Positions 25,339 to 34,915 of a stretch of 64,000 nucleotides of DNA are shown piece after piece (the stretch's first letter is position 1; every line of letters begins with the position of its first letter). Under the pieces are notes generated by a model. It was not told the DNA's origin. It saw only the letters and a list, made by a program, of their open reading frames with translations, and did not search any database. Source of the stretch: Streptomyces sp. ICBB 8177 (GTDB lineage Bacteria; Actinomycetota; Actinomycetes; Streptomycetales; Streptomycetaceae); NCBI RefSeq assembly GCF_003144095.1, contig NZ_NSKH01000018.1, forward strand, positions 2,537,202 to 2,601,201. The letters run 5' to 3'. Made by a program: the position numbers and the translations under genes.

Positions 25339-25860
25339 TCAGACCCCGGTCGGAACGGTGCGGCTGACCGCGTTCGCCAGATCGGTGAGCGCGCTCATGT
25401 CGCCGTAGGGGCCCGCGTACTTCTCCGGGATGGTCACCTCGACGTACGCCTTGCGCAGCGTCGTGGTGCAGCGGACACTGCCGTCCGACTGCTTCTGCGG
25501 GAGCCAGTCCACGCCGTCGATCTGCGCCGCGTCCGCGGTCGGGTCGTAGTGCGGGGTGCCGGGGGTGAGCACCGCGGGCTGCGGGACGCCGCAGCGCAGG
25601 GTGATGGACGGGTCGCCCCAGGCGGCGGTGAGGTCGGACTCCGGCCGCGTCGTGTGCCGGGACTGCCCGTCGACCCTGGCGGGCAGGGCGGCGTGCAGGG
25701 CGCGGCAGAGCTTCGCCACGTCGGGGGAGGGGCTCGGCACGGCGACCGCGTACGTCGAGCCGCCGGAGGAACAGGCGGCCGCCGCCAGAAGGCAGGCGGC
25801 GGCCGACAGCAGACGCAGGGAGCGGGACCTCGGAAGCGGCCGGAGGGTGGAAGAACTCAC
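25339..25860 (-). CDS. DUF3515 lipoprotein
   Basis: The product is 173 residues. An N-terminal basic region, hydrophobic helix and lipobox LAAAACSS make it a secreted, lipid-anchored protein. The body matches DUF3515: LCRALHAALPARVDGQSR, AAWGDPSITLRCGVPQP, the DWLPQKQSDGSVRCTTTLR region and EVTIPEKYAGPYGDMSALTD. Two body cysteines could form a disulphide outside the cell. The family is actinobacterial and functionally uncharacterised. It is convergent with ddl. Confidence 0.88.
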   Translation of the reverse strand: MSSSTLRPLPRSRSLRLLSAAACLLAAAACSSGGSTYAVAVPSPSPDVAKLCRALHAALPARVDGQSRHTTRPESDLTAAWGDPSITLRCGVPQPAVLTPGTPHYDPTADAAQIDGVDWLPQKQSDGSVRCTTTLRKAYVEVTIPEKYAGPYGDMSALTDLANAVSRTVPTGV

Positions 25861-25879
25861 CGGCCGAGCATAGGCGGAG

Positions 25880-26113
25880 CTAGAGATGGACCACCGGACA
25901 GGTCAGGGTACGGGTGATCCCGTCCACCTGCTGGACCTTGGCGACCACCATGTGGCCGAGTTCGTCCACCGTGTCGGCCTGGGCGCGCACGATCACGTCG
26001 TACGGGCCCGTCACGTCCTCCGCCTGGATGACACCGGGAAGCTTGGAGATCACCTCCGCAACCGACGAGGCCTTGCCGACCTCGGTCTGGATCAGGATGT
26101 ACGCCTGTACCAC
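25880..26113 (-). CDS. Stand-alone Lrp/AsnC ligand-binding (RAM) domain protein
   Basis: The product is 77 residues from GTG at 26113, with a near-perfect GGAGGTTCC before it. The whole protein is one RAM domain: AYILIQTEVGKASSVAEVIS, KLPGVIQAEDVTGPYDVIVR and HMVVAKVQQVDGITRTLTC. The DNA-binding half of Lrp is absent by design, not truncation, since start and ribosome binding site are intact. Such proteins form oligomers that bind amino acids and may modulate full-length Lrp proteins. It is divergent from thiL. Confidence 0.9.
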   Translation of the reverse strand: MVQAYILIQTEVGKASSVAEVISKLPGVIQAEDVTGPYDVIVRAQADTVDELGHMVVAKVQQVDGITRTLTCPVVHL

Positions 26114-26334
26114 GGAACCTCCAGGGCGGCTACGAGGATCATGTGGAAGGGACGGCAACCGTACCGCGTCACGGCGTGGTGCGGGGAGACCCGCGCGGTC
26201 GGATCGGCGCGCCGGGGGCGCGCGGCGGGCGCCGTATTGACGAGCTTTGACCATCGTGACGGACGTGGTGCGGCCCCAGCGGGCCGCCGGGCGAAGGGGA
26301 CTGCGTTGCCGGCGTTGACTGAGGAGCGGGTCGG

Positions 26335-27294
26335 ATGAAGGGCACCGTGGGCGAGCTGGGGGAGTTCGGGCTCATCAGGGAGCTGACCTCCCGGCTCACC
26401 ACCACCGAGGCGGTCCGGCTGGGGCCGGGCGACGACGCGGCCGTGGTCGCCGCGCCCGACCGCCGGGTGGTCGCCAGCACCGACGTGCTGCTGGAGGGCC
26501 GCCACTTCCGGCGCGACTGGTCCACCGCGTACGACGTCGGGCGCAAGTCGGCGGCGCAGAACCTCGCCGACGTCGCCGCGATGGGCGCGGTGCCGACCGC
26601 GCTGCTGCTCGGCCTGGTCGTCCCGGCCAGTCTCGCGGCCACCTGGCCGGTGGAGCTGATGGACGGCATCCGCGACGAGTGCCAGGTCGCCGGGGCCGCG
26701 GTGGTGGGCGGCGACGTGGTGGGCGGCGAGGCCATCACCGTGGCCATCACCGCGCTGGGCGACCTGGGCGGACGCGCACCGGTCACCCGCTCCGGCGCGC
26801 GCCCCGGCGACGTGATCGCGGTGACCGGCTGGCTGGGGTGGTCGGCCGCCGGGTACGCGGTGCTGTCCCGGGGATTCCGCAGCCCGCGCGCGTTCGTCGA
26901 GGCGCACCGCAGGCCGGAGCCGCCGTACCACGCGGGCCCCGCCGCGGCCGACCTCGGGGCGAGGGCGATGACCGACGTCAGCGACGGCCTGGTGGCCGAC
27001 CTCGGGCACATCGCGGTGGCCAGCGGCGTCCACATCGACCTGCGCTCCGCCGACGTAGACGTGCCCGCCCAGATGCACGACATCGGCCAGGCGGTCGGCG
27101 TGGACCCGCTGCACTGGGTGCTGACCGGGGGAGAGGACCACGCGATCGTGGCCGCCTTCCCGCCCGACACCAAGCTGCCTGCCCGCTGGCGGGTCATCGG
27201 CGCCGTCTCGGCCCCCTCCGGGCCGCCGCGGGTGACGGTGGACGGCGCGCCCTGGGACGAGGCGGGCGGCTGGGACCACTTCACGCACGGCTGA
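26335..27294 (+). CDS. thiL: Thiamine-monophosphate kinase
   Basis: The product is 319 residues with GAGGAG 8 nt before ATG. AIRS-type fold: GPGDDAAVVA, VASTDVLLEGRHFRRDW, KSAAQNLADVAAMGA, MTDVSDGLVADLGHIA and WVLTGGEDHAIVA. It phosphorylates thiamine phosphate to the active cofactor with ATP. thiD follows 152 nt downstream, apparently with its own promoter. Confidence 0.95.
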   Translation: MKGTVGELGEFGLIRELTSRLTTTEAVRLGPGDDAAVVAAPDRRVVASTDVLLEGRHFRRDWSTAYDVGRKSAAQNLADVAAMGAVPTALLLGLVVPASLAATWPVELMDGIRDECQVAGAAVVGGDVVGGEAITVAITALGDLGGRAPVTRSGARPGDVIAVTGWLGWSAAGYAVLSRGFRSPRAFVEAHRRPEPPYHAGPAAADLGARAMTDVSDGLVADLGHIAVASGVHIDLRSADVDVPAQMHDIGQAVGVDPLHWVLTGGEDHAIVAAFPPDTKLPARWRVIGAVSAPSGPPRVTVDGAPWDEAGGWDHFTHG

Positions 27295-27417
27295 GCCGCG
27301 ACGGCCCGGCGCGGTGCGGCAGGCGCGGGCGAAAAGCGGGCGTGGGCGGATTCACAGCGGATCGCCGGGCAATCGCCGGGAAATCGCGGGCCGATCTTCG
27401 GCGGGCGTTGACCGGAC

Positions 27418-27443
27418 GGCAACCGGCCACCGGCTAGGTTGCC
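27418..27443 (+). promoter_or_regulatory. thiD promoter region with inverted repeat
   Basis: GGCAACC (27418-27424) and GGTTGCC (27437-27443) form a 7-bp inverted repeat overlapping a -10-like TAGGTT (27435-27440). The ATG of thiD is 6 nt after that -10 and there is no Shine-Dalgarno, so transcription probably starts at or next to the ATG. A TTGACC lies at 27408, with a long 21-bp spacer. Confidence 0.5.
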
Positions 27444-27446
27444 CGC

Positions 27447-28241
27447 ATGAGCATTCCGCCGCGCGTGCTGACCGTCGCCGGATCCGACTCCGGCGGGGGT
27501 GCGGGCATCCAGGCCGACCTGAAGACCCTGCTGGCCCTCGGGGCGCACGGCATGAGCGTGCTCACCGCCGTGACCGCGCAGAACTCGCTGGGCGTACAGG
27601 GCGTGTGGGAGCTGCCCGCCGAGGCGGTGACCGCGCAGTTCCGCGCCGTCGCCGACGACATCGGCCTGGACGCGGTCAAGACCGGGATGCTGTCCTCGCC
27701 TGAGCTGGTGCGCACCGTCGCCGGGCTGCTCGACGGCGTCGGCGTCCCCGTGGTCGTGGACCCGGTCGGCGTCTCCAAGCACGGCGACACGCTACTCGCC
27801 GCCGAGGCGCTGGACTCGGTCCGCACCCTGCTGCTGCCCACCGCCACCGTGGCCACCCCCAACCTCGACGAGGTCGAGCAGCTGACCGGGGTGCGGGTGA
27901 CCGGGGAGTCCGGGATGCGTGCGGCGGCCGAGGCGGTCCTGGCGTACGGCCCGCGCTGGGTGCTGGTCAAGGGCGGCCACCTCCCGGGCACCGGAAGCGC
28001 CGCCGACCTGCTCTTCGACGGCGCCGAGGAGCACTGGTTCCGGGCCGCCCGCAACGACAACCGGCACACCCACGGCACCGGCTGCACGCTGGCGAGCGCC
28101 ATCGCCGCGGAACTCGCCAGGGGCCGCGCGGTCCCGGAGGCCGTCGGCCGCGCCAAGGCGTACGTCACCGGCGCCATCGCGGGCGGGTTCGCGCTGGGCG
28201 CGGGCATCGGCCCGGTCGACCACGGCTGGCGGAACCGCTGA
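27447..28241 (+). CDS. thiD: Hydroxymethylpyrimidine/phosphomethylpyrimidine kinase
   Basis: The product is 264 residues. Ribokinase-like fold with the ThiD N-terminus [59 protein letters not shown] and the anion-hole motif [15 protein letters not shown]. It carries out two successive phosphorylations of the thiamine pyrimidine precursor. It is probably translated from a leaderless mRNA. A 14-bp hairpin terminator separates it from convergent rpmB. Confidence 0.95.
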   Translation: MSIPPRVLTVAGSDSGGGAGIQADLKTLLALGAHGMSVLTAVTAQNSLGVQGVWELPAEAVTAQFRAVADDIGLDAVKTGMLSSPELVRTVAGLLDGVGVPVVVDPVGVSKHGDTLLAAEALDSVRTLLLPTATVATPNLDEVEQLTGVRVTGESGMRAAAEAVLAYGPRWVLVKGGHLPGTGSAADLLFDGAEEHWFRAARNDNRHTHGTGCTLASAIAAELARGRAVPEAVGRAKAYVTGAIAGGFALGAGIGPVDHGWRNR

Positions 28242-28261
28242 TCCGGGTCCTGAGGGCATGA

Positions 28262-28300
28262 CGAAGGGCCGGTCCACCACAGGGGCGGACCGGCCCTTCG
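28262..28300. terminator. Bidirectional terminator between thiD and rpmB
   Basis: A perfect 14-bp stem (28262-28275 with 28287-28300) with an 11-nt loop serves both convergent genes. Confidence 0.85.
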
Positions 28301-28349
28301 AACAGCCGCAGGCTGCGCTACGACGACGTGTCGGACGTCAACGCGTCGA

Positions 28350-28535
28350 CTAGCGCGCGACCTTGCCGGCCTTGATGCACGAGGTGCAGACGTTGAGGCG
28401 CTTCGGCGTCCGACCGACCACAGCACGCACCGTCTGGATGTTGGGGTTCCAACGACGGCGAGTACGGCGGTGCGAGTGCGAGATGTTGTTGCCGAAGCCC
28501 GGCCCCTTGCCGCAGACGTCGCAGTTGGCAGCCAC
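28350..28535 (-). CDS. rpmB: 50S ribosomal protein L28
   Basis: The product is 61 residues with a GTG start and GGAG about 7 nt before it. [28 protein letters not shown] and [12 protein letters not shown] identify L28. Two CxxC pairs mean this is the zinc-binding (C+) form; zinc-free paralogues elsewhere in such genomes usually sit under Zur control. It is transcribed alone from a minus-strand promoter about 100 nt upstream. Confidence 0.97.
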   Translation of the reverse strand: MAANCDVCGKGPGFGNNISHSHRRTRRRWNPNIQTVRAVVGRTPKRLNVCTSCIKAGKVAR

Positions 28536-28636
28536 GGGTCACTCCAAAGACTTCAGATGCACGTACGGTGAGATCCCACGCCGGACCGAAGGCCGGGACT
28601 GGGGGAATGGCCCGACTGGTGCCGGGCAACCGGAGC

Positions 28637-28666
28637 AGCATACAACGCCTGCTCCCGTACAACGAA
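28637..28666 (-). promoter_or_regulatory. rpmB promoter
   Basis: On the minus strand TTCGTT (28666-28661) and TATGCT (28642-28637) are 18 bp apart, giving a leader of about 95 nt before the rpmB start. Confidence 0.5.
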
Positions 28667-28800
28667 ACTACCATGGTCACGGCTCCGCCCGCCCCGGGCT
28701 GCCGGTCCCGGGGCCCGCCGCACTAAGGTCACGGCCAGATCTTCCGTCCACAGGTCTACGGGCCCGCAGACCACGGTCAGCGAGCCGCAGGAGGAACCCG

Positions 28801-30456
28801 GTGCCGCACACGCTCGACGCCGCCGCGGTCCGCGACTGGTGCCGCACCGCGCTGCGGGCGCTGGGCCGGGCCCGCGAGGAGATCGACGCGATCAACGTCT
28901 ACCCGGTCGCGGACGGCGACACCGGCACCAACCTCTACCTGACCATGGAGTCCGCCGCGCAGTCGGTGGACGCCGTGCTCGACGGCCACGCCGCCTCCGG
29001 CGGCCTGCCGGAGCCGACCGAGGCGGTGCGGGCGATGGCGCACGGCGCGCTGATCGGCGCCCGCGGCAACTCCGGGACGATCCTGGCCCAGCTGCTGCGC
29101 GGGATGAGCGAGGCCCTGGCCGACCGCGCCGACGCCGAGGGCCTGCGCACCGCGCTCGGTCTGGCCGCCGCCTCCGCCTACCAGGCCGTCGCGCACCCGG
29201 TCGAGGGCACGATGCTGACCGTCGCCACCGCCGCCGCCCGCGCCGCCCGGGACTGCGACGGCGACGCCCTCGCCCCGGTCGCCGCTGCGGCCCACGCGGG
29301 CGCCCGCGACGCCCTCGCCCTCACCCCCGGCCAGCTGGGCGTGCTGGGGCGGGCCGGGGTGGTGGACGCCGGGGGCCGCGGGCTGGTCGCCGTCTTGGAG
29401 GCGCTGGAGCGCACGCTGCGCGGCGACGCCGCCGAGCAGGACGGGGGCCGCGCCGCGCACCGCACCGCGCCCCCCGTCCCGTACGGCTGCGGGGCGCGGG
29501 GCGCGGGCGACCCGCACGTGGAGCGGGGCGGGCCCGCCTTCGAGGTGATCTACCTGCTGGAGGCCGCCGACGACGCGGTGGCCGCGCTGCGCGCCCGGCT
29601 GGACCGGCTCGGCGACTCCCTCGTGGTGGTCGGAGGCGGCGGGCTGTGGAACGTCCACGTCCACACCGACGACGCCGGGGCCGCGGTCGAGGCGGGCGTC
29701 GAGGCGGGCCGCCCGCACCGCATCCGGGTCACCCACTTCGGGGACGCGCGACGGCTGCGGGAGAACGCGGCCGCCGAACCGGGCCCGCAGCCGTCCGGCC
29801 GCGCGGTGGTCGCCGTCGTCGAGGGCGAGGGCCTGGCCGGGCTGTGCCTCCAGGCCGGGGCGACCGTCGTCGCCGTGCGCCCCGACGAACCGCTGGCCAG
29901 CGGCGACATCGCGGAGGCGGTCCGGCGCGGCGGCGCCGACGAGGTCGTGCTGCTGCCCAACGACGACGCGCTGCGCGACATCGCGGGCGCCGCCGCCCAG
30001 CGGGCCCGCGCCGAGGGCCTGCGGGTCGCCCTCATCCCGACGCGTTCCGCGGTCCAGGGCATGGCCGCGCTCGCCGTCCACCAGCCCAGCCGCCGCTTCG
30101 ACGAGGACGTGGTCGCGATGACGGCCGCCGCGGGTGCGACGCGGTACGCGGAACTGGCGGTCGCCGCGCGCGAGTCGTGGACCATGGCGGGTGTCTGCCA
30201 GGCCGGCGACGTGCTGGGCCTGATCGACGGCGACGTGGCGGTGATCGGCGGCAACCTGGTGGAGACCGGCACGATCGTGCTGGACCGGATGCTCGCGGCG
30301 GGCGGCGAACTGGTCACCCTGGTGCTGGGCGAGGGCGCCCCGCCGGACCTGGCGGACCGCCTCCAGACCCACGTCCGCGAGAGCCACCTCGCCGTGGACA
30401 CCGTGGTCTACGCGGGCGGCCAGCGCGGCCGCCCGCTGCTCATCGGCGTGGAGTAG
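28801..30456 (+). CDS. DAK2/FakA-like kinase-domain protein
   Basis: The product is 551 residues from GTG with AGGAGG 8 nt upstream. The N-terminal 200 residues are a DhaL/DAK2 ATP-binding domain: INVYPVADGDTGTNLYL, GARGNSGTILAQLLRG, HPVEGTMLTVA and AGVVDAGGRGLVAVLEALE. The C-terminal half matches the FakA/YloV type (VVVGGGGLWNVHVHTDD; GGADEVVLLPNDD). FakA phosphorylates fatty acids held by a DegV/FakB protein. No fakB gene is nearby, so the substrate is an inference. It precedes recG, the same order seen in many Gram-positives. Confidence 0.88.
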   Translation: MPHTLDAAAVRDWCRTALRALGRAREEIDAINVYPVADGDTGTNLYLTMESAAQSVDAVLDGHAASGGLPEPTEAVRAMAHGALIGARGNSGTILAQLLRGMSEALADRADAEGLRTALGLAAASAYQAVAHPVEGTMLTVATAAARAARDCDGDALAPVAAAAHAGARDALALTPGQLGVLGRAGVVDAGGRGLVAVLEALERTLRGDAAEQDGGRAAHRTAPPVPYGCGARGAGDPHVERGGPAFEVIYLLEAADDAVAALRARLDRLGDSLVVVGGGGLWNVHVHTDDAGAAVEAGVEAGRPHRIRVTHFGDARRLRENAAAEPGPQPSGRAVVAVVEGEGLAGLCLQAGATVVAVRPDEPLASGDIAEAVRRGGADEVVLLPNDDALRDIAGAAAQRARAEGLRVALIPTRSAVQGMAALAVHQPSRRFDEDVVAMTAAAGATRYAELAVAARESWTMAGVCQAGDVLGLIDGDVAVIGGNLVETGTIVLDRMLAAGGELVTLVLGEGAPPDLADRLQTHVRESHLAVDTVVYAGGQRGRPLLIGVE

Positions 30457-30542
30457 GACGAGCCGGCCGGACGTGGCGGGACGACTCACGGGACGGGAGC
30501 GGACGGCCGGTCAGAGGCCCGTTGTCCGAGACGTGCGCCAAG

Positions 30543-32792
30543 ATGGACAGCGTGTCCGCCCTGCGAGAGCCCCTGCGCAAGGTGGTCGGCGACCGCACCG
30601 CGAAGGTCCTGGCCGACCACCTCGACCTGCACACCGTCGGTGACCTCCTGCACCACTATCCGCGCCGCTACGCCGAACGCGGCGAGCTGACCCGGCTGGC
30701 CGACCTGCCGCTGGACGAGCATGTCACCGTCGTCGCGCGGGTGGCCAAGGCGGAGAAGAAGACCTACAACCACGGCCGCGGCGTGCGGCTGGAGGTCCAG
30801 GTCACCGACGGCAGCGGCACGCTGACCCTGGTGTTCTTCAACAAGGCCGCCCATTTCCACCACACCAGGCTGGTCCCCGGCAGCCGCGGGATGTTCGCCG
30901 GCAAGGTCACCGTCTTCAACCGCGCCCGCCAGCTCGCACACCCCGACTACCAGTTGCTGGACGACGCCAGCGGGCAGGAGGCCAGGGACGCGGTGGACGC
31001 GTTCGCCGGGAAGCTGCTGCCGCTGTACCCGGCGTGCAAGCAGATCGCCTCCTGGCAGATCGCGCAGTGCGTGCAGACGGTGCTGGACTCCATCGACTGG
31101 ACGGACGTCGCCGACCCGCTGCCGGAGCGGCTGCGCGAGCGGCGCGCCCTGGCCACGCTCCCCGAGGCGCTGCGGAAGGTGCACCGGCCGGCCACCAAGG
31201 CGGACATCGCCGCCGCCCGCGACCGCCTGAAGTGGGACGAGGCGTTCGTCCTCCAGGTCGCGCTGGCCCGGCGCCGGGCCGCCGACGCGAGCCTGCCCGC
31301 CACCGCCCGGGTCCCGCGGGCGGACGGCCTGCTGGCCGCGTTCGACGCCAGGCTGCCGTTCACCCTGACCGACGGCCAGCGGACGGTCTGCGCCGAGGTC
31401 TTCGCCGACCTCGCCACCGAACACCCCATGCACCGGCTGCTCCAGGGCGAGGTGGGTTCCGGCAAGACGCTGGTGGCGCTGCGGGCGATGCTCGCCGTGG
31501 TCGACAGCGGGGGACAGGCCGCGCTGCTGGCGCCCACCGAGGTCCTGGCCCAGCAGCACCACCGGTCGATCACCGAGATGATGGGGGACCTGGCGGAGGC
31601 CGGGATGCTGGGTGGGTCCGAACTGGGCACCAAGGTCGTGCTGCTCACCGGCTCGATGGGCGCCGCCGCCCGCCGCGCGGCGCTGCTGGACCTGGTCACC
31701 GGCGAGGCGGGCATCGTCATCGGCACCCACGCGCTGATCGAGGACAAGGTCGCCTTCCACGACCTCGGTCTGGTCGTCGTGGACGAGCAGCACCGCTTCG
31801 GCGTCGAACAGCGGGACGCGTTGCGCGGCAAGGGCAAGCAGCCGCCGCACCTGCTGGTGATGACCGCCACCCCCATCCCGCGCACCGTCGCCATGACCGT
31901 CTTCGGCGACCTGGAGACCTCCGTTCTCGACCAGCTGCCCGCCGGGCGCTCGCCGGTCGCCAGCCACGTGGTGCCCGCCAAGGACAAGCCGCACTTCCTC
32001 AGCCGTGCGTGGGAGCGGGTGCGCGAGGAGGTCGAGGGCGGCCACCAGGCGTACGTGGTCTGCCCGCGCATCGGCGACGACGAGGACGCTGCCGACGCGG
32101 AGGGCGCGCGGGGCGCGAAGGGCGCGAAGGCCTCGGGGAAGGAGGCCGACGCGGACGGTCCCGACGACGGTGAACGGCGGCCCGCGCCGGCCGTGCTGGA
32201 GGTCGCCGAGCAGCTGGCCGCCGGGCCCCTGAAGGGCCTGCGGGTCGAGGCGCTGCACGGCCGCATGGCCCCGGACGCCAAGGACGACGTGATGCGCCGC
32301 TTCTCGGCCGGTGAGGTGGACGTGCTGGTGGCGACCACGGTGATCGAGGTCGGGGTGAACGTGCCCAACGCCACCGTGATGATGATCATGGACGCCGACC
32401 GGTTCGGCGTCTCGCAGCTGCACCAGCTGCGCGGCCGGGTCGGCCGGGGCTCCGCGCCCGGGCTGTGCCTGCTGGTCACCGAGGCGCCCGAGGCGAGCCC
32501 CGCCCGCCCCCGGCTCGAGGCGGTCGCGGCGACCCTCGACGGCTTCGAGCTCTCCCGCGTCGACCTGGAACAGCGCCGGGAGGGCGACGTGCTGGGCCAG
32601 GCCCAGTCCGGCACCCGCTCCAGCCTGCGGATGCTCGCCGTCATCGACGACGCCGAGGTCATCGAGGCGGCCCGCGAGGAGGCCGGCGCACTGGTCGCCG
32701 AGGACCCGCGGCTCTCAGCCCACCCGGACCTGCTGACCGCGCTGGACGCGCTGGTGGACGCCTCGCGCGAGGGATATCTGGAGAAGGGCTGA
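30543..32792 (+). CDS. recG: ATP-dependent DNA helicase RecG
   Basis: The product is 749 residues from ATG at 30543; a GTG 9 nt later is possible. An N-terminal wedge/OB region (HTVGDLLHHYPRRYAERGEL) is followed by helicase motifs: Walker A GEVGSGKT (about 302-309), DEQHRFG (about 412), TATPIPRT, then motif VI HQLRGRVGRG. RecG remodels stalled forks and branched DNA. An Ala/Gly/Lys/Asp-rich insertion at about 515-546 between helicase segments is probably a surface loop, common in streptomycete versions. Confidence 0.96.
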   Translation: MDSVSALREPLRKVVGDRTAKVLADHLDLHTVGDLLHHYPRRYAERGELTRLADLPLDEHVTVVARVAKAEKKTYNHGRGVRLEVQVTDGSGTLTLVFFNKAAHFHHTRLVPGSRGMFAGKVTVFNRARQLAHPDYQLLDDASGQEARDAVDAFAGKLLPLYPACKQIASWQIAQCVQTVLDSIDWTDVADPLPERLRERRALATLPEALRKVHRPATKADIAAARDRLKWDEAFVLQVALARRRAADASLPATARVPRADGLLAAFDARLPFTLTDGQRTVCAEVFADLATEHPMHRLLQGEVGSGKTLVALRAMLAVVDSGGQAALLAPTEVLAQQHHRSITEMMGDLAEAGMLGGSELGTKVVLLTGSMGAAARRAALLDLVTGEAGIVIGTHALIEDKVAFHDLGLVVVDEQHRFGVEQRDALRGKGKQPPHLLVMTATPIPRTVAMTVFGDLETSVLDQLPAGRSPVASHVVPAKDKPHFLSRAWERVREEVEGGHQAYVVCPRIGDDEDAADAEGARGAKGAKASGKEADADGPDDGERRPAPAVLEVAEQLAAGPLKGLRVEALHGRMAPDAKDDVMRRFSAGEVDVLVATTVIEVGVNVPNATVMMIMDADRFGVSQLHQLRGRVGRGSAPGLCLLVTEAPEASPARPRLEAVAATLDGFELSRVDLEQRREGDVLGQAQSGTRSSLRMLAVIDDAEVIEAAREEAGALVAEDPRLSAHPDLLTALDALVDASREGYLEKG

Positions 32793-32932
32793 CAGCCGCC
32801 CGACGCACCTGGGGCCCCCGCCGGCGCACGGTTCCTGACGGCCCGTCATTGTCAGACCCCCCTGGGAGAATGAAAGCAGTTCGGCCGATCCGTCGATGGA
32901 TGGGCCGAGTTGGACCATTGGGGGCTGAAATC

Positions 32933-33460
32933 ATGGCGTTCCGTCATCTCAACGAACTGCCACTGGGCGAGCGGGTCTTCCGGATCGAACTCGCCAGTGA
33001 CGACGACACCACGGTGACCCTGGGGCTGGCCGGCTGGAGCGAGGCCGACCCCGACACCCCGCTCGCGTCCGGTGAGCTGCGCCTGCCGCTGCGGGACGTG
33101 GCGTCCCTGCGCATCGCCCTCAACCGCGCCCTGCGCGCGCTGGCCCTGGTGGCCGACGTCGCCGAGCCGATACCCGACCGGGACGTGCTGCGGGAGCTGT
33201 TCCCCGGCCACGGCGCGCCCTGGATACCGCAGCACGAGGAGGAACTCGTCCGCAGGTTCCACGACGGCGAGACCATCGCCCGCATCGCCGCCCGCTTCGG
33301 CCGTACCCCGGACTCGCTGCGCACCAAGCTGCGCGAGCTGGGGCACGACCCGCGCCGCCCGGAGCACTGCCCGCCGGACGGCTGCCTGTCCTGGTCCCGT
33401 TACGCGTCGGCCGCCGTCGTCGGCGCCGCCGGCACGGTGGAGGAGGGGAACGCCGAGTGA
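32933..33460 (+). CDS. Conserved protein with C-terminal HTH-like segment
   Basis: The product is 175 residues. I chose ATG at 32933 because GGGGG lies about 8 nt upstream; an ATG at 32871 in the same frame has its Shine-Dalgarno too close. The first 90 residues are predicted beta-rich (FRIELASDDDTTVTLGLAGW; GELRLPLRDVASLRIALNRA). Residues 104-137 read as a helix-turn-helix (ELVRRFHDGETIARIAARFG, RTPDSLRTKLRELG) resembling sigma region 4 or Gcr-type recognition helices. Cys146 and Cys151 follow. I do not recognise a named family. The stop overlaps a tiny downstream ORF. Confidence 0.8.
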   Translation: MAFRHLNELPLGERVFRIELASDDDTTVTLGLAGWSEADPDTPLASGELRLPLRDVASLRIALNRALRALALVADVAEPIPDRDVLRELFPGHGAPWIPQHEEELVRRFHDGETIARIAARFGRTPDSLRTKLRELGHDPRRPEHCPPDGCLSWSRYASAAVVGAAGTVEEGNAE

Positions 33461-33576
33461 CCATGGCCCACACGCCCAGCAGTGGTGACGACGACAACTG
33501 GCACAACGGCTTTCGGGGCGACGCGCGGCGCGGCAGGTTCGCGCCCGCGCGGGTCGAGCCGGTCGCGGCCGGGTGA
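33457..33576 (+). CDS. Possible 39-residue coupled small protein
   Basis: GTG at 33457 overlaps the upstream stop in a GTGA arrangement, with AGGAGG 8 nt before it inside the preceding gene; ATG at 33463 is an in-frame alternative. The peptide begins VTMAHTPSSGDDDNWHNGFR and is charged and probably disordered. Nearly all third codon positions are G or C, as in real genes of this window. A hairpin begins 7 nt after the stop. No family is recognised. Confidence 0.45.
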   Translation: MTMAHTPSSGDDDNWHNGFRGDARRGRFAPARVEPVAAG

Positions 33577-33583
33577 TGTACTG

Positions 33584-33614
33584 GTGGAACGGCGCTTCAG
33601 CGGCGCCGTTCCAC
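33584..33614 (+). terminator. Hairpin before rsmD
   Basis: A perfect 12-bp stem, GTGGAACGGCGC with its complement (33584-33595 with 33603-33614), and a 7-nt loop. It probably ends the upstream unit. rsmD starts 33 nt later. Confidence 0.7.
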
Positions 33615-33647
33615 CGCCCACCCGACCCTTGAGGACGTGACGACGAC

Positions 33648-34765
<1,118 letters not shown>

Positions 34766-34915
34766 CCGCGTCCGGCGCGGCACGGCCCCCGACCCGCGGG
34801 GGGCTGACGCCGCGTCAGTCACTGTGCCGGGTGTGCCCGGTGGTCGTAGAGTCTGCTTGACCCGTACGGCGACCGCCGGTCCGCGGGGTCCGGCCGAGGA
34901 GAGACTGACAGCACC

